DNA of 64,000 bases, from positions 620,001 through 684,000 of the forward strand of contig NZ_NOXW01000020.1 of the NCBI RefSeq assembly GCF_002251855.1, given 5' to 3'. Below the pieces are notes generated by a model, which worked only from the letters and a program-made list of their open reading frames with translations, made no database searches and was not told where the DNA came from. This stretch comes from Rhodoferax sp. TH121 (GTDB lineage Bacteria; Pseudomonadota; Gammaproteobacteria; Burkholderiales; Burkholderiaceae_C). How positions within the stretch are numbered: the stretch's first letter is position 1; every line of letters starts with the position of its first letter. Shown in pieces: positions 24,875-34,571 of this stretch. The position numbers and the translations under genes are program-made.

Positions 24875-27292
24875 ATGAATATCGAAACAGCATCGTGGGT
24901 TCGGGATATGGGAATGAATGCGGGGATGCTGTCGTTTCTGGCAGCACTCTACGGTCTTGCCCATAGCAATGCGCGCCCCTCCGATTTGATTTTGCGCGCG
25001 AGACGGCAGCGTCTGTTGCCTTGGGTGACGGGCTTGCTGTTTGGCGTGACGGGTGTTCTCACCATGCTGGTGCCGCTTCGCTTGAGTGAAGGAGTGATCG
25101 TGGATGCCCGGCTGGTGGTGGCGGGCCTCGCCGGCGCCTACCTGCCGCCGGTGGGTGCGTTGCTGTGTGCGGCGGTACTGGCCACGTACCGTATTGCGCT
25201 GGGTGGCATAGGCACCGGTCCCGCGATGGTGGGCATTGTCTTGTGCGCCGGGATCGGCTGGCTATGGCAGCGCTACCGTCCGCTGTTTTCCGGTCGTCGC
25301 AATACAGCGTTGGCCGATGGATTTTGGCTGATCGGGCTGGGGCTTAGTTTGGCGGCAGGCGGGATGCTGGCCATCCAAACCCTGCCGGCCGATATCGCCC
25401 GCATGGTGACAGATCGAACCTGGCTCGCAGTCGTCCTGGTCTACCCCTTCGGGGCGTGCTTGCTTGGCTATTTGCTGGACAACGTTCACACACTGCATCT
25501 GCGTGAGGATGCGTTGGAGCGCACCGCCCAAAAGCTGAAAGACCTGTTGGCCGAAGCCCGACAGGCCGCCAGTGTTTTCATCAATAGCAAAGATGCGATT
25601 GCGATCATGTCGCCTGACGGCGTTGTGCTGGATGTCAACCCCACCTATTGCTCAATGCTGGGGTATTCCCGTGAAGAACTGATTGGCAAGACATCGGCCT
25701 TGTTACGTGTCGATGAAGGGGGAGAGTCCACGTTTTTGCGCCGGGTTTCGCAGAGCATTGAACACGATGGCCGTTGGCATGGGGAAGTGGTCCGACGTCG
25801 TAAAAATGGCGAGATATTTGTCTCTGAAGTCACAATAGAAGGCGTTCGGGACACTGCCGGGACCGTGTGCAACTGGGTATCTATTGGCAAGGATGTGACA
25901 GAGCAACGGCGGCTGGAACTCGCGCTGCAACAGTTCGGGAATTACGATGCACTGACAGGCTTGCCCAGTCGTCTGCTCTTCACCAAAGAACTCAATGCCG
26001 CCTTGCTTGATGTGGAAGATGCCAACAAGCTTTTGGTGCTGTGCCTTTTGGACATCGATCAATTCAAGGAGCTCAACGACATGTGGGGATTGCTGGTGGC
26101 GGACCAGTACCTGCGTTTGTTTGCACAGCGTCTCAAAAAAGAAGCCGGGGAGGGCAGTCTAGTCGGGCGCATTGGTGGCGATGAATTTGTTGTGGTGTTG
26201 CAGCATTGCCAGAGCGCCGAATCTGCCATGCAGCGGCTGCAAGCATTGCGTGGGGTGCTGGCGCAGACCGCGAGCCTGGACGGGAATGAGGTCCGGTTGA
26301 CGTGCAGCGGGGGGGTAACCTTCTACCCGGATGACGATGCCGACGCCGATGGCTTGCTGCGCCACGCGGACCTTGCCTTGTATGCGGCCAAGGAGCAAGG
26401 CAAGGACCGTCTCGTGGTGTTCGATGTCAAGCAGGGCCAGCGCAGGCAGGCGCGCAGGCAGTCCGCCAAGCTGGTGGAGGAGGCGCTGCAACGCGGTGAA
26501 ATGGAGCTATTTTTTCAGCCCAAGGTCAGGATCAGCGATGGGCAAGTGGTTGGCGCTGAATCGCTGATCCGGTGGCGCCACCCAGAGCGGGGACTTTTGG
26601 CGCCGGGGGCCTTTCTCGAGGACATCGCAGGCACGCCAGTCAGCAACCAGCTGGACTACTGGGTGATGGAGGCCGCCTTCAAGGCCGGGCAAACCTTGGC
26701 CGCCAACGGCCAGCCGGTGGCACTGAGCATCAACCTCACCGTCTCTACCCTGATCGACAGCCACTTCCAACTCAAGGTTGCCCAGTTGCAGGCCCAGTAT
26801 CCCGAGCTGCCTAACCGTTTCCTGGAGGTCGAGTTGTTGGAGACAGAGACGTTCAACGATCTGTCCGCAGTGGCCTATGTCATCCGGGGTCTGGATGCTG
26901 TCGGTATCCAGTGCGCGATTGACGACTTTGGTACGGGCTACTCTTCACTGACCTACCTGCAGCGCTTGCCGGCGCAAATCGTGAAGATTGACCAGTCTTT
27001 TGTGCGTGACATGTTGAACAACGAACGCGATTCCCGGTTGGTGCGCGGCATCATCAGCCTCGCCCGTGCCTTTGAGCGGCAAGTGGTGGCCGAGGGGGTG
27101 GAGACGCTGGCCCATGCGGAAACGCTGTGTGAGATGGGATGCGACATTTTGCAGGGGTATGGCATTGCACGCCCCATGCCTTTGCCGGATCTGAAGGTGT
27201 GGCTTAAGGATTGGCGACCACCTCCCGAGCTCTTACGTGCCATGCCGGGCAAGCGGAGTGGTCGCCGTGCTGGTGACGCCATTGCAAAGTAG
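24875..27292 (+). CDS. Membrane 5TMR-PAS-GGDEF-EAL c-di-GMP protein
   Basis: This 805-aa sensor has an N-terminal membrane domain of about six helices (residues 10-200) resembling the 5TM-LYT/LytS type (AYLPPVGALLCAAVLATYRI), a PAS domain (about 230-340, IAIMSPDGVVLDVNPTYCSMLGYS split over two motifs), a GGDEF domain with intact IGGDEF near 434 and an EAL domain. EAL is written ESL (AESLIRW), a tolerated variant, and the other catalytic residues (NLTV, LLETE, DDFGTGYSS, KIDQS, AEGVET) are present, so it may both make and break c-di-GMP. No RxxD inhibitory site precedes GGDEF. Complete; AGAGGG upstream of the start. Confidence 0.9.
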   Translation: MNIETASWVRDMGMNAGMLSFLAALYGLAHSNARPSDLILRARRQRLLPWVTGLLFGVTGVLTMLVPLRLSEGVIVDARLVVAGLAGAYLPPVGALLCAAVLATYRIALGGIGTGPAMVGIVLCAGIGWLWQRYRPLFSGRRNTALADGFWLIGLGLSLAAGGMLAIQTLPADIARMVTDRTWLAVVLVYPFGACLLGYLLDNVHTLHLREDALERTAQKLKDLLAEARQAASVFINSKDAIAIMSPDGVVLDVNPTYCSMLGYSREELIGKTSALLRVDEGGESTFLRRVSQSIEHDGRWHGEVVRRRKNGEIFVSEVTIEGVRDTAGTVCNWVSIGKDVTEQRRLELALQQFGNYDALTGLPSRLLFTKELNAALLDVEDANKLLVLCLLDIDQFKELNDMWGLLVADQYLRLFAQRLKKEAGEGSLVGRIGGDEFVVVLQHCQSAESAMQRLQALRGVLAQTASLDGNEVRLTCSGGVTFYPDDDADADGLLRHADLALYAAKEQGKDRLVVFDVKQGQRRQARRQSAKLVEEALQRGEMELFFQPKVRISDGQVVGAESLIRWRHPERGLLAPGAFLEDIAGTPVSNQLDYWVMEAAFKAGQTLAANGQPVALSINLTVSTLIDSHFQLKVAQLQAQYPELPNRFLEVELLETETFNDLSAVAYVIRGLDAVGIQCAIDDFGTGYSSLTYLQRLPAQIVKIDQSFVRDMLNNERDSRLVRGIISLARAFERQVVAEGVETLAHAETLCEMGCDILQGYGIARPMPLPDLKVWLKDWRPPPELLRAMPGKRSGRRAGDAIAK

Positions 27293-27376
27293 TGGAAAAT
27301 AGCGGGTTTTCTGCCATTGACACCCCAGCAGGAAATCACTCGGTCTTCCAACCCCTTTGCTCGATTGCGCCTGTCC

Positions 27377-28798
27377 ATGTCTGACATCAATTCCTCCAAG
27401 ATCTCTGTCGAGAAAATCGGCGGCACTTCCATGACCGCCTTTGGCGATGTGCTGCGCCACATCGTGCTGCACGACCCCAAACGCATCTACGGCCGCATTT
27501 ACGTGGTGTCTGCCTACTCTGGCGTGACCAACCAGTTACTGGAGCACAAAAAGACGGGCGAACGCGGTATTTATGCGTTGTTTGCCGAGGGCAAGGGTTA
27601 CCAGGACGCACTAACCGGTCTGGCAGTCAGCCTGAAGAAGCTCAACGCAGGGTACGCCGATATCGGCTTGCCACTGGCCGTGGCCGATGCCTTCATTGAC
27701 CAGCGCATTGCCCAGGCCCGCGAATACCTAGGTGCCATGCAGCACGTGCTGGCCAGCGGCTACCTGAGCCGCAAGGATGTGCTGTTGGCTGCGCGTGAAG
27801 TGCTGGCCTCCATCGGTGAATCCCATAGCGCGTTCAACTCGGTGGAGATTCTCAAAGCCAACGGCGTGAATGCCGTCCTGATGGATCTGGCAGGTTTTGA
27901 CGACAACGAGGCCTGGACGATCGACGAACGCATTGCCAACAGCTTCAAAGATCTGGACTTGGTGAACAACGTGATCGTGGCCACTGGTTACACCAAGGGC
28001 ACCGAAGGCATCATGCGTGAGTTCGACCGCGGATACTCGGAAGTTACCTTCAGCAAAATCGCCGTGGAAGTGCGCCCGGCCGAGGCAGTGATCCACAAGG
28101 AATTCCACTTGTCTTCTGCCGACCCCAACCTCGTGGGTCTGGAAAACGCTATCGTGGTGGGCGCCACCAACTACGACGTGGCCGACCAGTTGGCTGATGT
28201 GGGCATGGAAGCCATCCACCCTAAGGCTGCCAAGCCCATGGAGCTGGCCGGTATTCCCATCCGCCTGAAGAACACGTTTGAGCCCGACCACCCTGGCACC
28301 TTGATCACCAAAGATTTTGTGGGCGAGCGCGCCCGCGTGGAAATCGTGACCGGTACCGACAAGGTCACGCTGATCGAGATTCACGACCCCAGCATGGTGG
28401 GCACCGTGGGCTTTGATGCCAGCCTGATGCAGGTGTTTTGCAAACACGACATCAGCTACATCCTGAAAGCGACCAACGCCAATTCCATTGCCCACTTGGT
28501 GTGGGATAGCCAGGTCACGCCTGAACTCGTGGCCGAATTGGAGACCTTGTACCAGGTGGTCACCGTCAAGCCAAGCGCCATTGTCTGCACCATCGGCTCC
28601 AACATCGGCATTCCCGGCGTGCTGGCCAAGGCGGCGCAGGCGCTGGCAGATGCGGAGGTCAACGTCAACTGCGTGTCGCAAACGCTGCGCCAGGTAAACA
28701 TGCAGTTCGTGATTGAGCGCGCCGATTACAAAACCGCCATCAAGGCACTCAATATGGCCTTGTGCGTCAACTCCGGGACGCCCGTACCCCGCGTCTGA
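27377..28798 (+). CDS. Aspartokinase, ectoine-type (Ask_Ect-like)
   Basis: This 473-aa enzyme phosphorylates L-aspartate, the first step to lysine, threonine, methionine or ectoine. The N-terminal kinase motif VEKIGGTSMTAF differs from the usual KFGGTSV of LysC and matches the Ask_Ect type; the central domain retains GYTKGTEGIMREFDRGYSE. The C-terminal part has two ACT-like domains (KVTLIEIHDPSMVG and SAIVCTIGSNIG). No ect genes are in this window. The start at 27377 is chosen to match the family N-terminus; a TTG at 27317 is also open. It ends in a strong repeat-derived terminator. Confidence 0.85.
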   Translation: MSDINSSKISVEKIGGTSMTAFGDVLRHIVLHDPKRIYGRIYVVSAYSGVTNQLLEHKKTGERGIYALFAEGKGYQDALTGLAVSLKKLNAGYADIGLPLAVADAFIDQRIAQAREYLGAMQHVLASGYLSRKDVLLAAREVLASIGESHSAFNSVEILKANGVNAVLMDLAGFDDNEAWTIDERIANSFKDLDLVNNVIVATGYTKGTEGIMREFDRGYSEVTFSKIAVEVRPAEAVIHKEFHLSSADPNLVGLENAIVVGATNYDVADQLADVGMEAIHPKAAKPMELAGIPIRLKNTFEPDHPGTLITKDFVGERARVEIVTGTDKVTLIEIHDPSMVGTVGFDASLMQVFCKHDISYILKATNANSIAHLVWDSQVTPELVAELETLYQVVTVKPSAIVCTIGSNIGIPGVLAKAAQALADAEVNVNCVSQTLRQVNMQFVIERADYKTAIKALNMALCVNSGTPVPRV

Positions 28799-28812
28799 TT
28801 GGCTCTCGTAAC

Positions 28813-28867
28813 GCTACTAATTTAGTAGCTGGCCGCGCAGTATCTACGAGCATTGCGCGGCTTTTTT
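28813..28867 (+). repeat. Dispersed repeat copy forming the aspartokinase terminator
   Basis: GCTACTAATTTAGTAGCTGG begins this family member. Its second half forms a perfect eight-base stem, GCCGCGCA with TGCGCGGC, followed by TTTTTT (28832-28867). It is 15 bases after the aspartokinase stop, an exact rho-independent terminator. Confidence 0.85.
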
Positions 28868-28882
28868 ATGCCCAACGCAGCG

Positions 28883-29416
28883 TCAAACCCGTTGCTTGTC
28901 CAGTTTGCGGCTCAGCGTGCGGCGGTGCATGCCCAAGCGCCGGGCAGCTTCCGAGATATTGAAATCGCTCTCCGCCAGCACCTGGTGGATGCGTTCCCAT
29001 TCCAGGGTCTTGATGGAGCTGGAGCGGTTGGTCAGCGCGACTTCCGGGTTGCCTTCTTGTTGGCCAAAAGCAGCCTCAATGTCATCGGTGTTGGATGGCT
29101 TGGCCAGGTACTGACTGGCGCCCAGCTTGACGGCTTCGACCGCCGTGGCAATGCTGGCAAAACCGGTGAGTACCACGATGCGTGTCGTCGCGCTGTGTGC
29201 GTGCAGGGCGCGCACGCACGCCAGGCCCGTAGCTTCGCCCTTGAGTTTGAGGTCTACCACCGCGTACTGGGGGGTGTGCAGTGCCAGCAGGGCGTCCATG
29301 GCGGCCATGCCATCGGCGTGCAGCACGCGGTAGCCGCGCCGTTCGAATGAACGGGCCAAGGTACGTGCAAAGGCCTCGTCGTCCTCCACGATGAGCAGCA
29401 GGCGTTCAGAGTCCAT
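28883..29416 (-). CDS. RegA/PrrA/ActR-type redox response regulator
   Basis: This 177-aa regulator has a receiver domain (VEDDE at about 10-14, phospho-acceptor Asp55 in YAVVDLKLKGE, Lys near 104 in YLAKPSN) and a C-terminal Fis-type helix-turn-helix (NISEAARRLGMHRRTLSRKL), the hallmark of the RegA family. RegA proteins respond to the redox state of the quinone pool and control respiratory, photosynthetic and carbon or nitrogen fixation genes. Its start overlaps the end of the regB-like gene by 11 bases, so it is coupled to its kinase and is the last gene of the cyo run. The start at 29416 excludes a non-conserved extension. Confidence 0.92.
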   Translation of the reverse strand: MDSERLLLIVEDDEAFARTLARSFERRGYRVLHADGMAAMDALLALHTPQYAVVDLKLKGEATGLACVRALHAHSATTRIVVLTGFASIATAVEAVKLGASQYLAKPSNTDDIEAAFGQQEGNPEVALTNRSSSIKTLEWERIHQVLAESDFNISEAARRLGMHRRTLSRKLDKQRV

Positions 29417-30767
29417 GGTCTTCCTGGTTAGCATCTTGCAGGGTAATGGCCGAGAGCGACAAGGTGATGGTGACTTCTGCGCCCCCCTCGGGGCGGTTGC
29501 GGGCGACCACGCTGCCACCCAAGGTGCGCGCCACATTCATCGACAAAAACAGTCCCAGGCCACCGCCCGGGCGCCCCTTGGTGGACTGGTATGGAGTGCC
29601 GATGTGCGCGAGCAATTCAGGTGCGAAGCCGGGCCCGCGGTCGCTCACCACAATGCGCAGCGTATCAACATCGCGCTCAGCGTGGAGCTGCACCCAGTGC
29701 GGTGAGGCGTCGCGCGCGTTGTCCAGCACATTGAACACCATTTGCTCCAGTGTGGTGTCGGCCACCATGGGGCTGTCGTGCAGGATGTGGTTGTCATACA
29801 CAAACTGGTTCACCGAGCGGGTGGTGCGCCAGTCCTTCACCAACGTGTCCAGAAACTGCCGCACGGTGGTCTGCACAGAGGACTCACCTCGCGTCTCGCC
29901 CGCCGAAAGCAGGATGCCGCTGACGATGCTCTTGCAGCGTTTGACTTGGGCCTCCATCTCGGCAATGTCTTCTTGCAGCGTTGTGTCGGCGCTTAGCGCG
30001 GGAACACGTTTCCAGTCGCCCAAGATGACGGCCATGGTGGCCAGCGGGGTGCCAAGTTCGTGTGCGGCGCCCGATGCCAGCAGGCCCATACGCACGATGT
30101 GCTCTTCTTCTGCAGCACGCTGGCGGGCCGTGGCCAGGCGAGCGTCTTGGCGGCGCAAGTTTTGGTTGATTCGGGTGATGAAGATCACCACCAGGATGGC
30201 GTTGAGCGCAAAACACACCAAAAGGCCCACCACATAGGGGCTGCTCCAGCCCTCCTGCAAATTGGGCGCCAGCGGCAGAGGGCGGCTGTGCTCGGCCAAT
30301 AAAACCACGCAGGCCGACGCTGCCAACACGATGGACCAGAGGTAGCCACCGCGCAACAGCATGGCTCCCACAGCAATTTGCAGCAGGTAGAGGAAGACAA
30401 AGGGGTTGCTGATGCCGCCGCTGAGGTACAACTGTGCAGTCAAAGCGGCTACATCCACCAGCAGGGCAATAAAGAGCTCCACCTCGTGCACCCGGCGGCG
30501 CACCCGCCAGCGCAACAGGCTCACCAAGTTGAACACCACCATACACGCCACGATGGCCAGCATGGCCTGCAGTGGCAAAGCCAAGCGCAGGCTGTAGTGC
30601 GTCACTTCAATGGTCAGCAACTGCCCCACCACGGCAATCCAGCGCAGCTGGATAAGCTGCTGCAGGTTTTTTCGCCCCGCCGATGCGCCGGCGGTGCGGG
30701 CCTTGCGCAGGGGTGTTTGGGTGGGTTCAGTCGTGCGTGTCATGGTCGGGGTGATGGACAGCGGCAT
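29406..30767 (-). CDS. RegB/PrrB-type redox sensor histidine kinase
   Basis: This 453-aa membrane kinase has about six transmembrane helices (38-200). Between them lies GGISNPF (about 117-123), matching the quinone-binding GGxxNPF motif conserved in RegB. The H-box reads ASGAAHELGTPLATM with His about 236, as in RegB, and a Cys about 278 (KRCKS) occupies the place of the redox-active RegB cysteine. The ATPase domain is complete (N box NVLDNARDAS, G boxes DRGPGF and GGGLGLFLS). The start is uncertain (30767 or 30743), as no strong ribosome site is visible. It overlaps surf1 upstream and regA downstream, tying a redox sensor to the quinol oxidase it is likely to monitor. Confidence 0.92.
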   Translation of the reverse strand: MPLSITPTMTRTTEPTQTPLRKARTAGASAGRKNLQQLIQLRWIAVVGQLLTIEVTHYSLRLALPLQAMLAIVACMVVFNLVSLLRWRVRRRVHEVELFIALLVDVAALTAQLYLSGGISNPFVFLYLLQIAVGAMLLRGGYLWSIVLAASACVVLLAEHSRPLPLAPNLQEGWSSPYVVGLLVCFALNAILVVIFITRINQNLRRQDARLATARQRAAEEEHIVRMGLLASGAAHELGTPLATMAVILGDWKRVPALSADTTLQEDIAEMEAQVKRCKSIVSGILLSAGETRGESSVQTTVRQFLDTLVKDWRTTRSVNQFVYDNHILHDSPMVADTTLEQMVFNVLDNARDASPHWVQLHAERDVDTLRIVVSDRGPGFAPELLAHIGTPYQSTKGRPGGGLGLFLSMNVARTLGGSVVARNRPEGGAEVTITLSLSAITLQDANQEDHGL

Positions 30768-31572
30768 GCTGTCGACGTTCGTAGCGTGCCACAAGCACAG
30801 CTGCACCTACAACCATCAGGGCCAGCCCAAACCAGGTAAGCGCGTATACCAAGTGGCTGTTGGAGAAACGAACCACGGTCAGGCCAGGGCGTGGCCAGGG
30901 CCCCACGGGGTTGGGGGCCAATTCTGCGGAGCTGGCTTCCAGCAAGGCAGGGAGACCTGCGTCCACGAAGAAGGGGGCGGCCTGCGGCAACTGTTGGGCC
31001 AAGGCGATGGCAGCAACATCCCTTGAATGCCAGCGTTGCTGGGATGGGTCATTGCTGCGCAAAAAACCACCATCGGGCTCCGTTTTGCGCAGCAGGCCAA
31101 CGACGCTCAGATGCTTGTGGTCAGGTTCTGCCGGGGCCAGCCACTCTGCGCGTTGGGAGGCGGGCACAAAGCCGCGATTGACCAGCACCTGTGTCCCGTC
31201 TGTCTGTTGCAACGGGGTTAGCACCCAATAGCCGGCGCCCAGAACAGTGCTGGCCTGCGTGAGTACGGTTTTGTTGCTCAGCCAATGACCTTCCAGGCGC
31301 ACCGCCAGGTATTCCAGCTTGGCAACATCCAGCCCGGGCCATTGGCCAGCGGTGGGGGGCGCAACAGGCGCCGCTTGGATGCGTTCGGTGACGCGGTTGA
31401 TCAGGTCCAGCTTCCAAGCCCGGCGCTGCAGCTGCCAAACCCCCAAGGTGCTGAAGCCGACCAGCAACGCCAAGCCCAGCACGGCGAGTGTTGCCAGCAT
31501 CCAGGCCGGACGCTGCTTGCTGCTGCGCGGTGGCGTGTTGGACACCTGGTGGTCAGGTCGGGGCTGGCGCAA
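30727..31572 (-). CDS. SURF1-family oxidase assembly protein
   Basis: This 281-aa inner-membrane protein belongs to the SURF1 family, which assists haem insertion into haem-copper oxidases. It has the N-terminal membrane helix and the family motif LGVWQLQRRAWK (about 43-54), the central VLVNRGFVP near 130, and a C-terminal membrane helix (LVYALTWFGLALMVVGAA). It overlaps cyoD by 20 bases and the regB-like gene by about 40, so it is part of the same transcript. Given its place it probably serves the bo-type oxidase. Confidence 0.93.
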   Translation of the reverse strand: MRQPRPDHQVSNTPPRSSKQRPAWMLATLAVLGLALLVGFSTLGVWQLQRRAWKLDLINRVTERIQAAPVAPPTAGQWPGLDVAKLEYLAVRLEGHWLSNKTVLTQASTVLGAGYWVLTPLQQTDGTQVLVNRGFVPASQRAEWLAPAEPDHKHLSVVGLLRKTEPDGGFLRSNDPSQQRWHSRDVAAIALAQQLPQAAPFFVDAGLPALLEASSAELAPNPVGPWPRPGLTVVRFSNSHLVYALTWFGLALMVVGAAVLVARYERRQHAAVHHPDHDTHD

Positions 31573-31930
31573 CGACCGGCAGCGTCGGGTGCTCGGGCAT
31601 CATGTTGGTGTTCATGTGGAACATGACCCACAAGGTGCCAGCAATGGCAATGGCCACAAAGACTACGGTAAAGATGGTGGACAGGAGTGTCCAGCCACCT
31701 TCTACCTTGCCGTTCATGTGCAGAAAGTACACCATGTGCACCACGATCTGCACTACTGCAAAGGCGCCCAGCACCAACACGGCGGTATTGCGGTCGGCAA
31801 TCACTTTGGCCATGACCAGCCAGAAGGGGATGGCCGTGAGGATGATAGACAACACAAAACCAGTCATGTAGCCCGAGAAGGTGCTGTGCGGTTCAGTGTT
31901 GCCGTGGTGGTCGTCATGTGCGGCGCTCAT
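31553..31930 (-). CDS. Cytochrome bo quinol oxidase subunit IV
   Basis: CyoD (125 aa) is the small three-helix subunit of the bo3-type quinol oxidase (helices near 22-42, 49-70 and 80-103), believed to help assembly of the CuB centre. Family motifs HMVYFLHM (about 65-72) and the surrounding VVQIVV are clear. Length is near E. coli CyoD (109 aa). It starts directly after cyoC ends, with no gap. Confidence 0.95.
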   Translation of the reverse strand: MSAAHDDHHGNTEPHSTFSGYMTGFVLSIILTAIPFWLVMAKVIADRNTAVLVLGAFAVVQIVVHMVYFLHMNGKVEGGWTLLSTIFTVVFVAIAIAGTLWVMFHMNTNMMPEHPTLPVVAPAPT

Positions 31931-32563
31931 TTACAGCACTCCCATCAGGTAGACAAAGGTAAAGACGCCGATCCAGACTACGTCCAGAAAGTGCCAGAAC
32001 ATGGACAGGCACATCAGGCGGCGCGTGTTGGCAGGGATCAGGCCGTGTTTGCTGATCTGGACCATCAGTACCACCAGCCAGATGAGGCCGAAGGTAACGT
32101 GCAAGCCGTGTGTGCCCACCAGAGTGAAGAAAGCCGACAGAAACGCACTGCGCTGGGGTGTGGCGCCTTGGTGTATCAGGTGGTAGAACTCATACAGCTC
32201 CAGGCCCAGGAAACACAGGCCGAAAAAGCCGGTCACAGCCAGCCACAGCAGCGTGCCTTTCACGTCGCCCAGTTGTTTGCGCAGCATGGCAAAGCCGAAG
32301 GTGATGGACGACAGCAGCAGAAACGCCGTGTTGATGGCCACCAGTGTCAGGTCAAACAGTTGGGCACCGGTGGGGCCTGCAGCATAGCTGCGGCCCAGTA
32401 CGCCGTAGGTGGCAAACAAGGCGGCAAAGATGAGGCAGTCGCTCATCAGGTAGAGCCAGAAGCCCAGGGCCGTGCCGTTCTCGGGGTGGGGCTCGTGGGC
32501 GAGGTGGTACTCGCGCACGGCCATGGCGCCAGCGGCGCTTGTGTGCAGGGTGGTATCAGACAT
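31931..32563 (-). CDS. Cytochrome bo quinol oxidase subunit III
   Basis: CyoC (210 aa) is the five-helix subunit III of the bo3 quinol oxidase. Family motifs [51 protein letters not shown] and the C-terminal [20 protein letters not shown] are present. E. coli CyoC is 204 aa. The start at 32563 overlaps the cyoB stop by eight bases; the longer open frame is read-through into cyoB. Confidence 0.96.
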   Translation of the reverse strand: MSDTTLHTSAAGAMAVREYHLAHEPHPENGTALGFWLYLMSDCLIFAALFATYGVLGRSYAAGPTGAQLFDLTLVAINTAFLLLSSITFGFAMLRKQLGDVKGTLLWLAVTGFFGLCFLGLELYEFYHLIHQGATPQRSAFLSAFFTLVGTHGLHVTFGLIWLVVLMVQISKHGLIPANTRRLMCLSMFWHFLDVVWIGVFTFVYLMGVL

Positions 32564-34571
32564 GGCGGGCCAGTTGCAGTGTGCGGACTTCTTCGCTGGC
32601 AGCCACGTCGGCTGCAGGGATGTAGAAGTCACGCTGGTAATTGAAAGTGTGGGCGATGCATGCGAGCAGCAGCGCGGCAAACGACACGCCGGCCAGCAGC
32701 CACATGTGCCAGATCAGTGCAAAGCCAAACACCAGCGACAGGGCCGAGATCACTACACCGGCACCGGTGTTGGCAGGCATGTGGATCGCCTGGTAGCCGC
32801 GCAGCGGGCGCTGGTAGCCGTGTTTTTTCATGTCCCACCAGGCATCAATGCTGTGCACCACGGGGGTGAAGGCAAAGTTGTAGTCGGGCGGGGGCGAGGA
32901 AGTGGCCCACTCCAGCGTGCGTGCATCCCAGGGGTCGCCGGTGTGGTCGCGCAGTTCTTCTCGCTTGAGGTAGCTCACCACCAGCTGGATCAGGAAGCAG
33001 GCAATACCCGCCGCAATCATGGCAGCGCCGATAGCAGCCACCACGAAGTAGGGCTGCAGGGAAGCGTCTTCAAAATGGTTGGCACGGCGGGTCACGCCCA
33101 TCAGGCCCAACACATAGAGTGGGCCAAACGCGACCCAGAAGCCCACCACCCACAGCCAGAACGAGCGCACGCCCCAGGTGCGGTCCAGCTTGTAGCCAAA
33201 AGCCTTGGGGTACCAATAGTTGATGCCGGCAAACAGGCCGAACAACACACCGCCGATGATCACGTTGTGGAAGTGGGCGATCAGGAACAGGCTGTTGTGC
33301 AGCACAAAGTCAGCCGGTGGCACCGCCAGCAGCACGCCGGTCATCCCGCCAATGGCAAAGGTAATCATGAAAGCCACGGTCCACATCATGGGCAGCTCAA
33401 AGCGGATGCGGCCCTTGTACATGGTGAACAGCCAATTGAAGATCTTGGCCCCCGTGGGGATCGAGATGATCATGGTCGTGATGCCGAAGAAGGTGTTCAC
33501 GCTGGCGCCGGAGCCCATGGTGAAGAAGTGGTGCAACCACACCAAGTACGACAAGATGGTGATCACCACAGTGGCGTACACCATGGAGGTATAGCCAAAC
33601 AGGCGTTTCTTGCAGAACGTAGCCACCACCTCGGAGAAGATGCCGAAGCAGGGCAGGATCAGGATGTAGACCTCGGGGTGGCCCCAGATCCAGATCAGGT
33701 TCACGTAGAGCATGGGATTGCCACCCAGCTCGTTGGTAAAGAAATTGGTGCCCACATAGCGGTCCAGCGACATCAGCACCAGGGCAGCGGTCAACACGGG
33801 GAAGGACGCCACGATCAGTGCATTGGTGCACAGGGCGGTCCAGGTGAACACAGGCATCTTCATCAGGCTCATGCCGGGTGCGCGCATCTTGATGATGGTG
33901 ACGATCAGGTTGATGCCCGAGAGCGTGGTGCCCACCCCGGCAATCTGCAGCGCCCAGATGTAGTAGTCCAGCCCGGTGCTGGGGTTTTGCGCCCCCAAGT
34001 TAGACAAAGCCAGCCAGCCGGACGTAGAGAACTCGCCCAGGAACAGCGACACCATCACCAGCACGGCGCCTGCGGTGGTCATCCAGAAACTGAAGTTGTT
34101 CAGAAAAGGAAACGACACGTCGCGCGCACCGATCTGCAACGGGACCAAGTAGTTCATCAGGCCCGTGACCAGCGGCATGGCCACGAAGAAGATCATGATC
34201 ACGCCGTGGGCGGTGAAGATCTGGTCGTAGTGGTGCGGTGGCAGGTAGCCCATGTTGTCGCCAAAGGCCATGGCCTGTTGCAGGCGCATCATCACGGCGT
34301 CGGCAAAGCCGCGCAGCAGCATCACCAGGCCCAGGATCATGTACATGATCCCGATCTTCTTGTGGTCGATGCTGCAGATCCAGTCGCGCCACAAGGGGCC
34401 CCACAGACGGAACTTGGTGATGGCGGCCATCACGGCCAGACCGCCCAGCACCACGGCGATAAAGGTCCACAGCACGATGGGCTCGTGTGCCATGGGCACG
34501 GCGTCCCAGTTCAGCCGGCCCAAGGCCCAGTGGGAGGGGGAGACAGTTTCAGAGGACATAGGAATGCTCAT
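32556..34571 (-). CDS. Cytochrome bo quinol oxidase subunit I
   Basis: CyoB (671 aa) holds low-spin haem b, high-spin haem o and CuB, reduces oxygen to water and pumps protons. The haem-copper core is intact: [12 protein letters not shown], the CuB region [14 protein letters not shown] with the His-Tyr pair, [10 protein letters not shown] and the haem-ligand segment [13 protein letters not shown]. Fifteen or so helices are visible. Length fits E. coli (663 aa). The start at 34571 overlaps cyoA by four bases (ATGA type); 34559 is also possible. Confidence 0.97.
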   Translation of the reverse strand: MSIPMSSETVSPSHWALGRLNWDAVPMAHEPIVLWTFIAVVLGGLAVMAAITKFRLWGPLWRDWICSIDHKKIGIMYMILGLVMLLRGFADAVMMRLQQAMAFGDNMGYLPPHHYDQIFTAHGVIMIFFVAMPLVTGLMNYLVPLQIGARDVSFPFLNNFSFWMTTAGAVLVMVSLFLGEFSTSGWLALSNLGAQNPSTGLDYYIWALQIAGVGTTLSGINLIVTIIKMRAPGMSLMKMPVFTWTALCTNALIVASFPVLTAALVLMSLDRYVGTNFFTNELGGNPMLYVNLIWIWGHPEVYILILPCFGIFSEVVATFCKKRLFGYTSMVYATVVITILSYLVWLHHFFTMGSGASVNTFFGITTMIISIPTGAKIFNWLFTMYKGRIRFELPMMWTVAFMITFAIGGMTGVLLAVPPADFVLHNSLFLIAHFHNVIIGGVLFGLFAGINYWYPKAFGYKLDRTWGVRSFWLWVVGFWVAFGPLYVLGLMGVTRRANHFEDASLQPYFVVAAIGAAMIAAGIACFLIQLVVSYLKREELRDHTGDPWDARTLEWATSSPPPDYNFAFTPVVHSIDAWWDMKKHGYQRPLRGYQAIHMPANTGAGVVISALSLVFGFALIWHMWLLAGVSFAALLLACIAHTFNYQRDFYIPAADVAASEEVRTLQLARHV

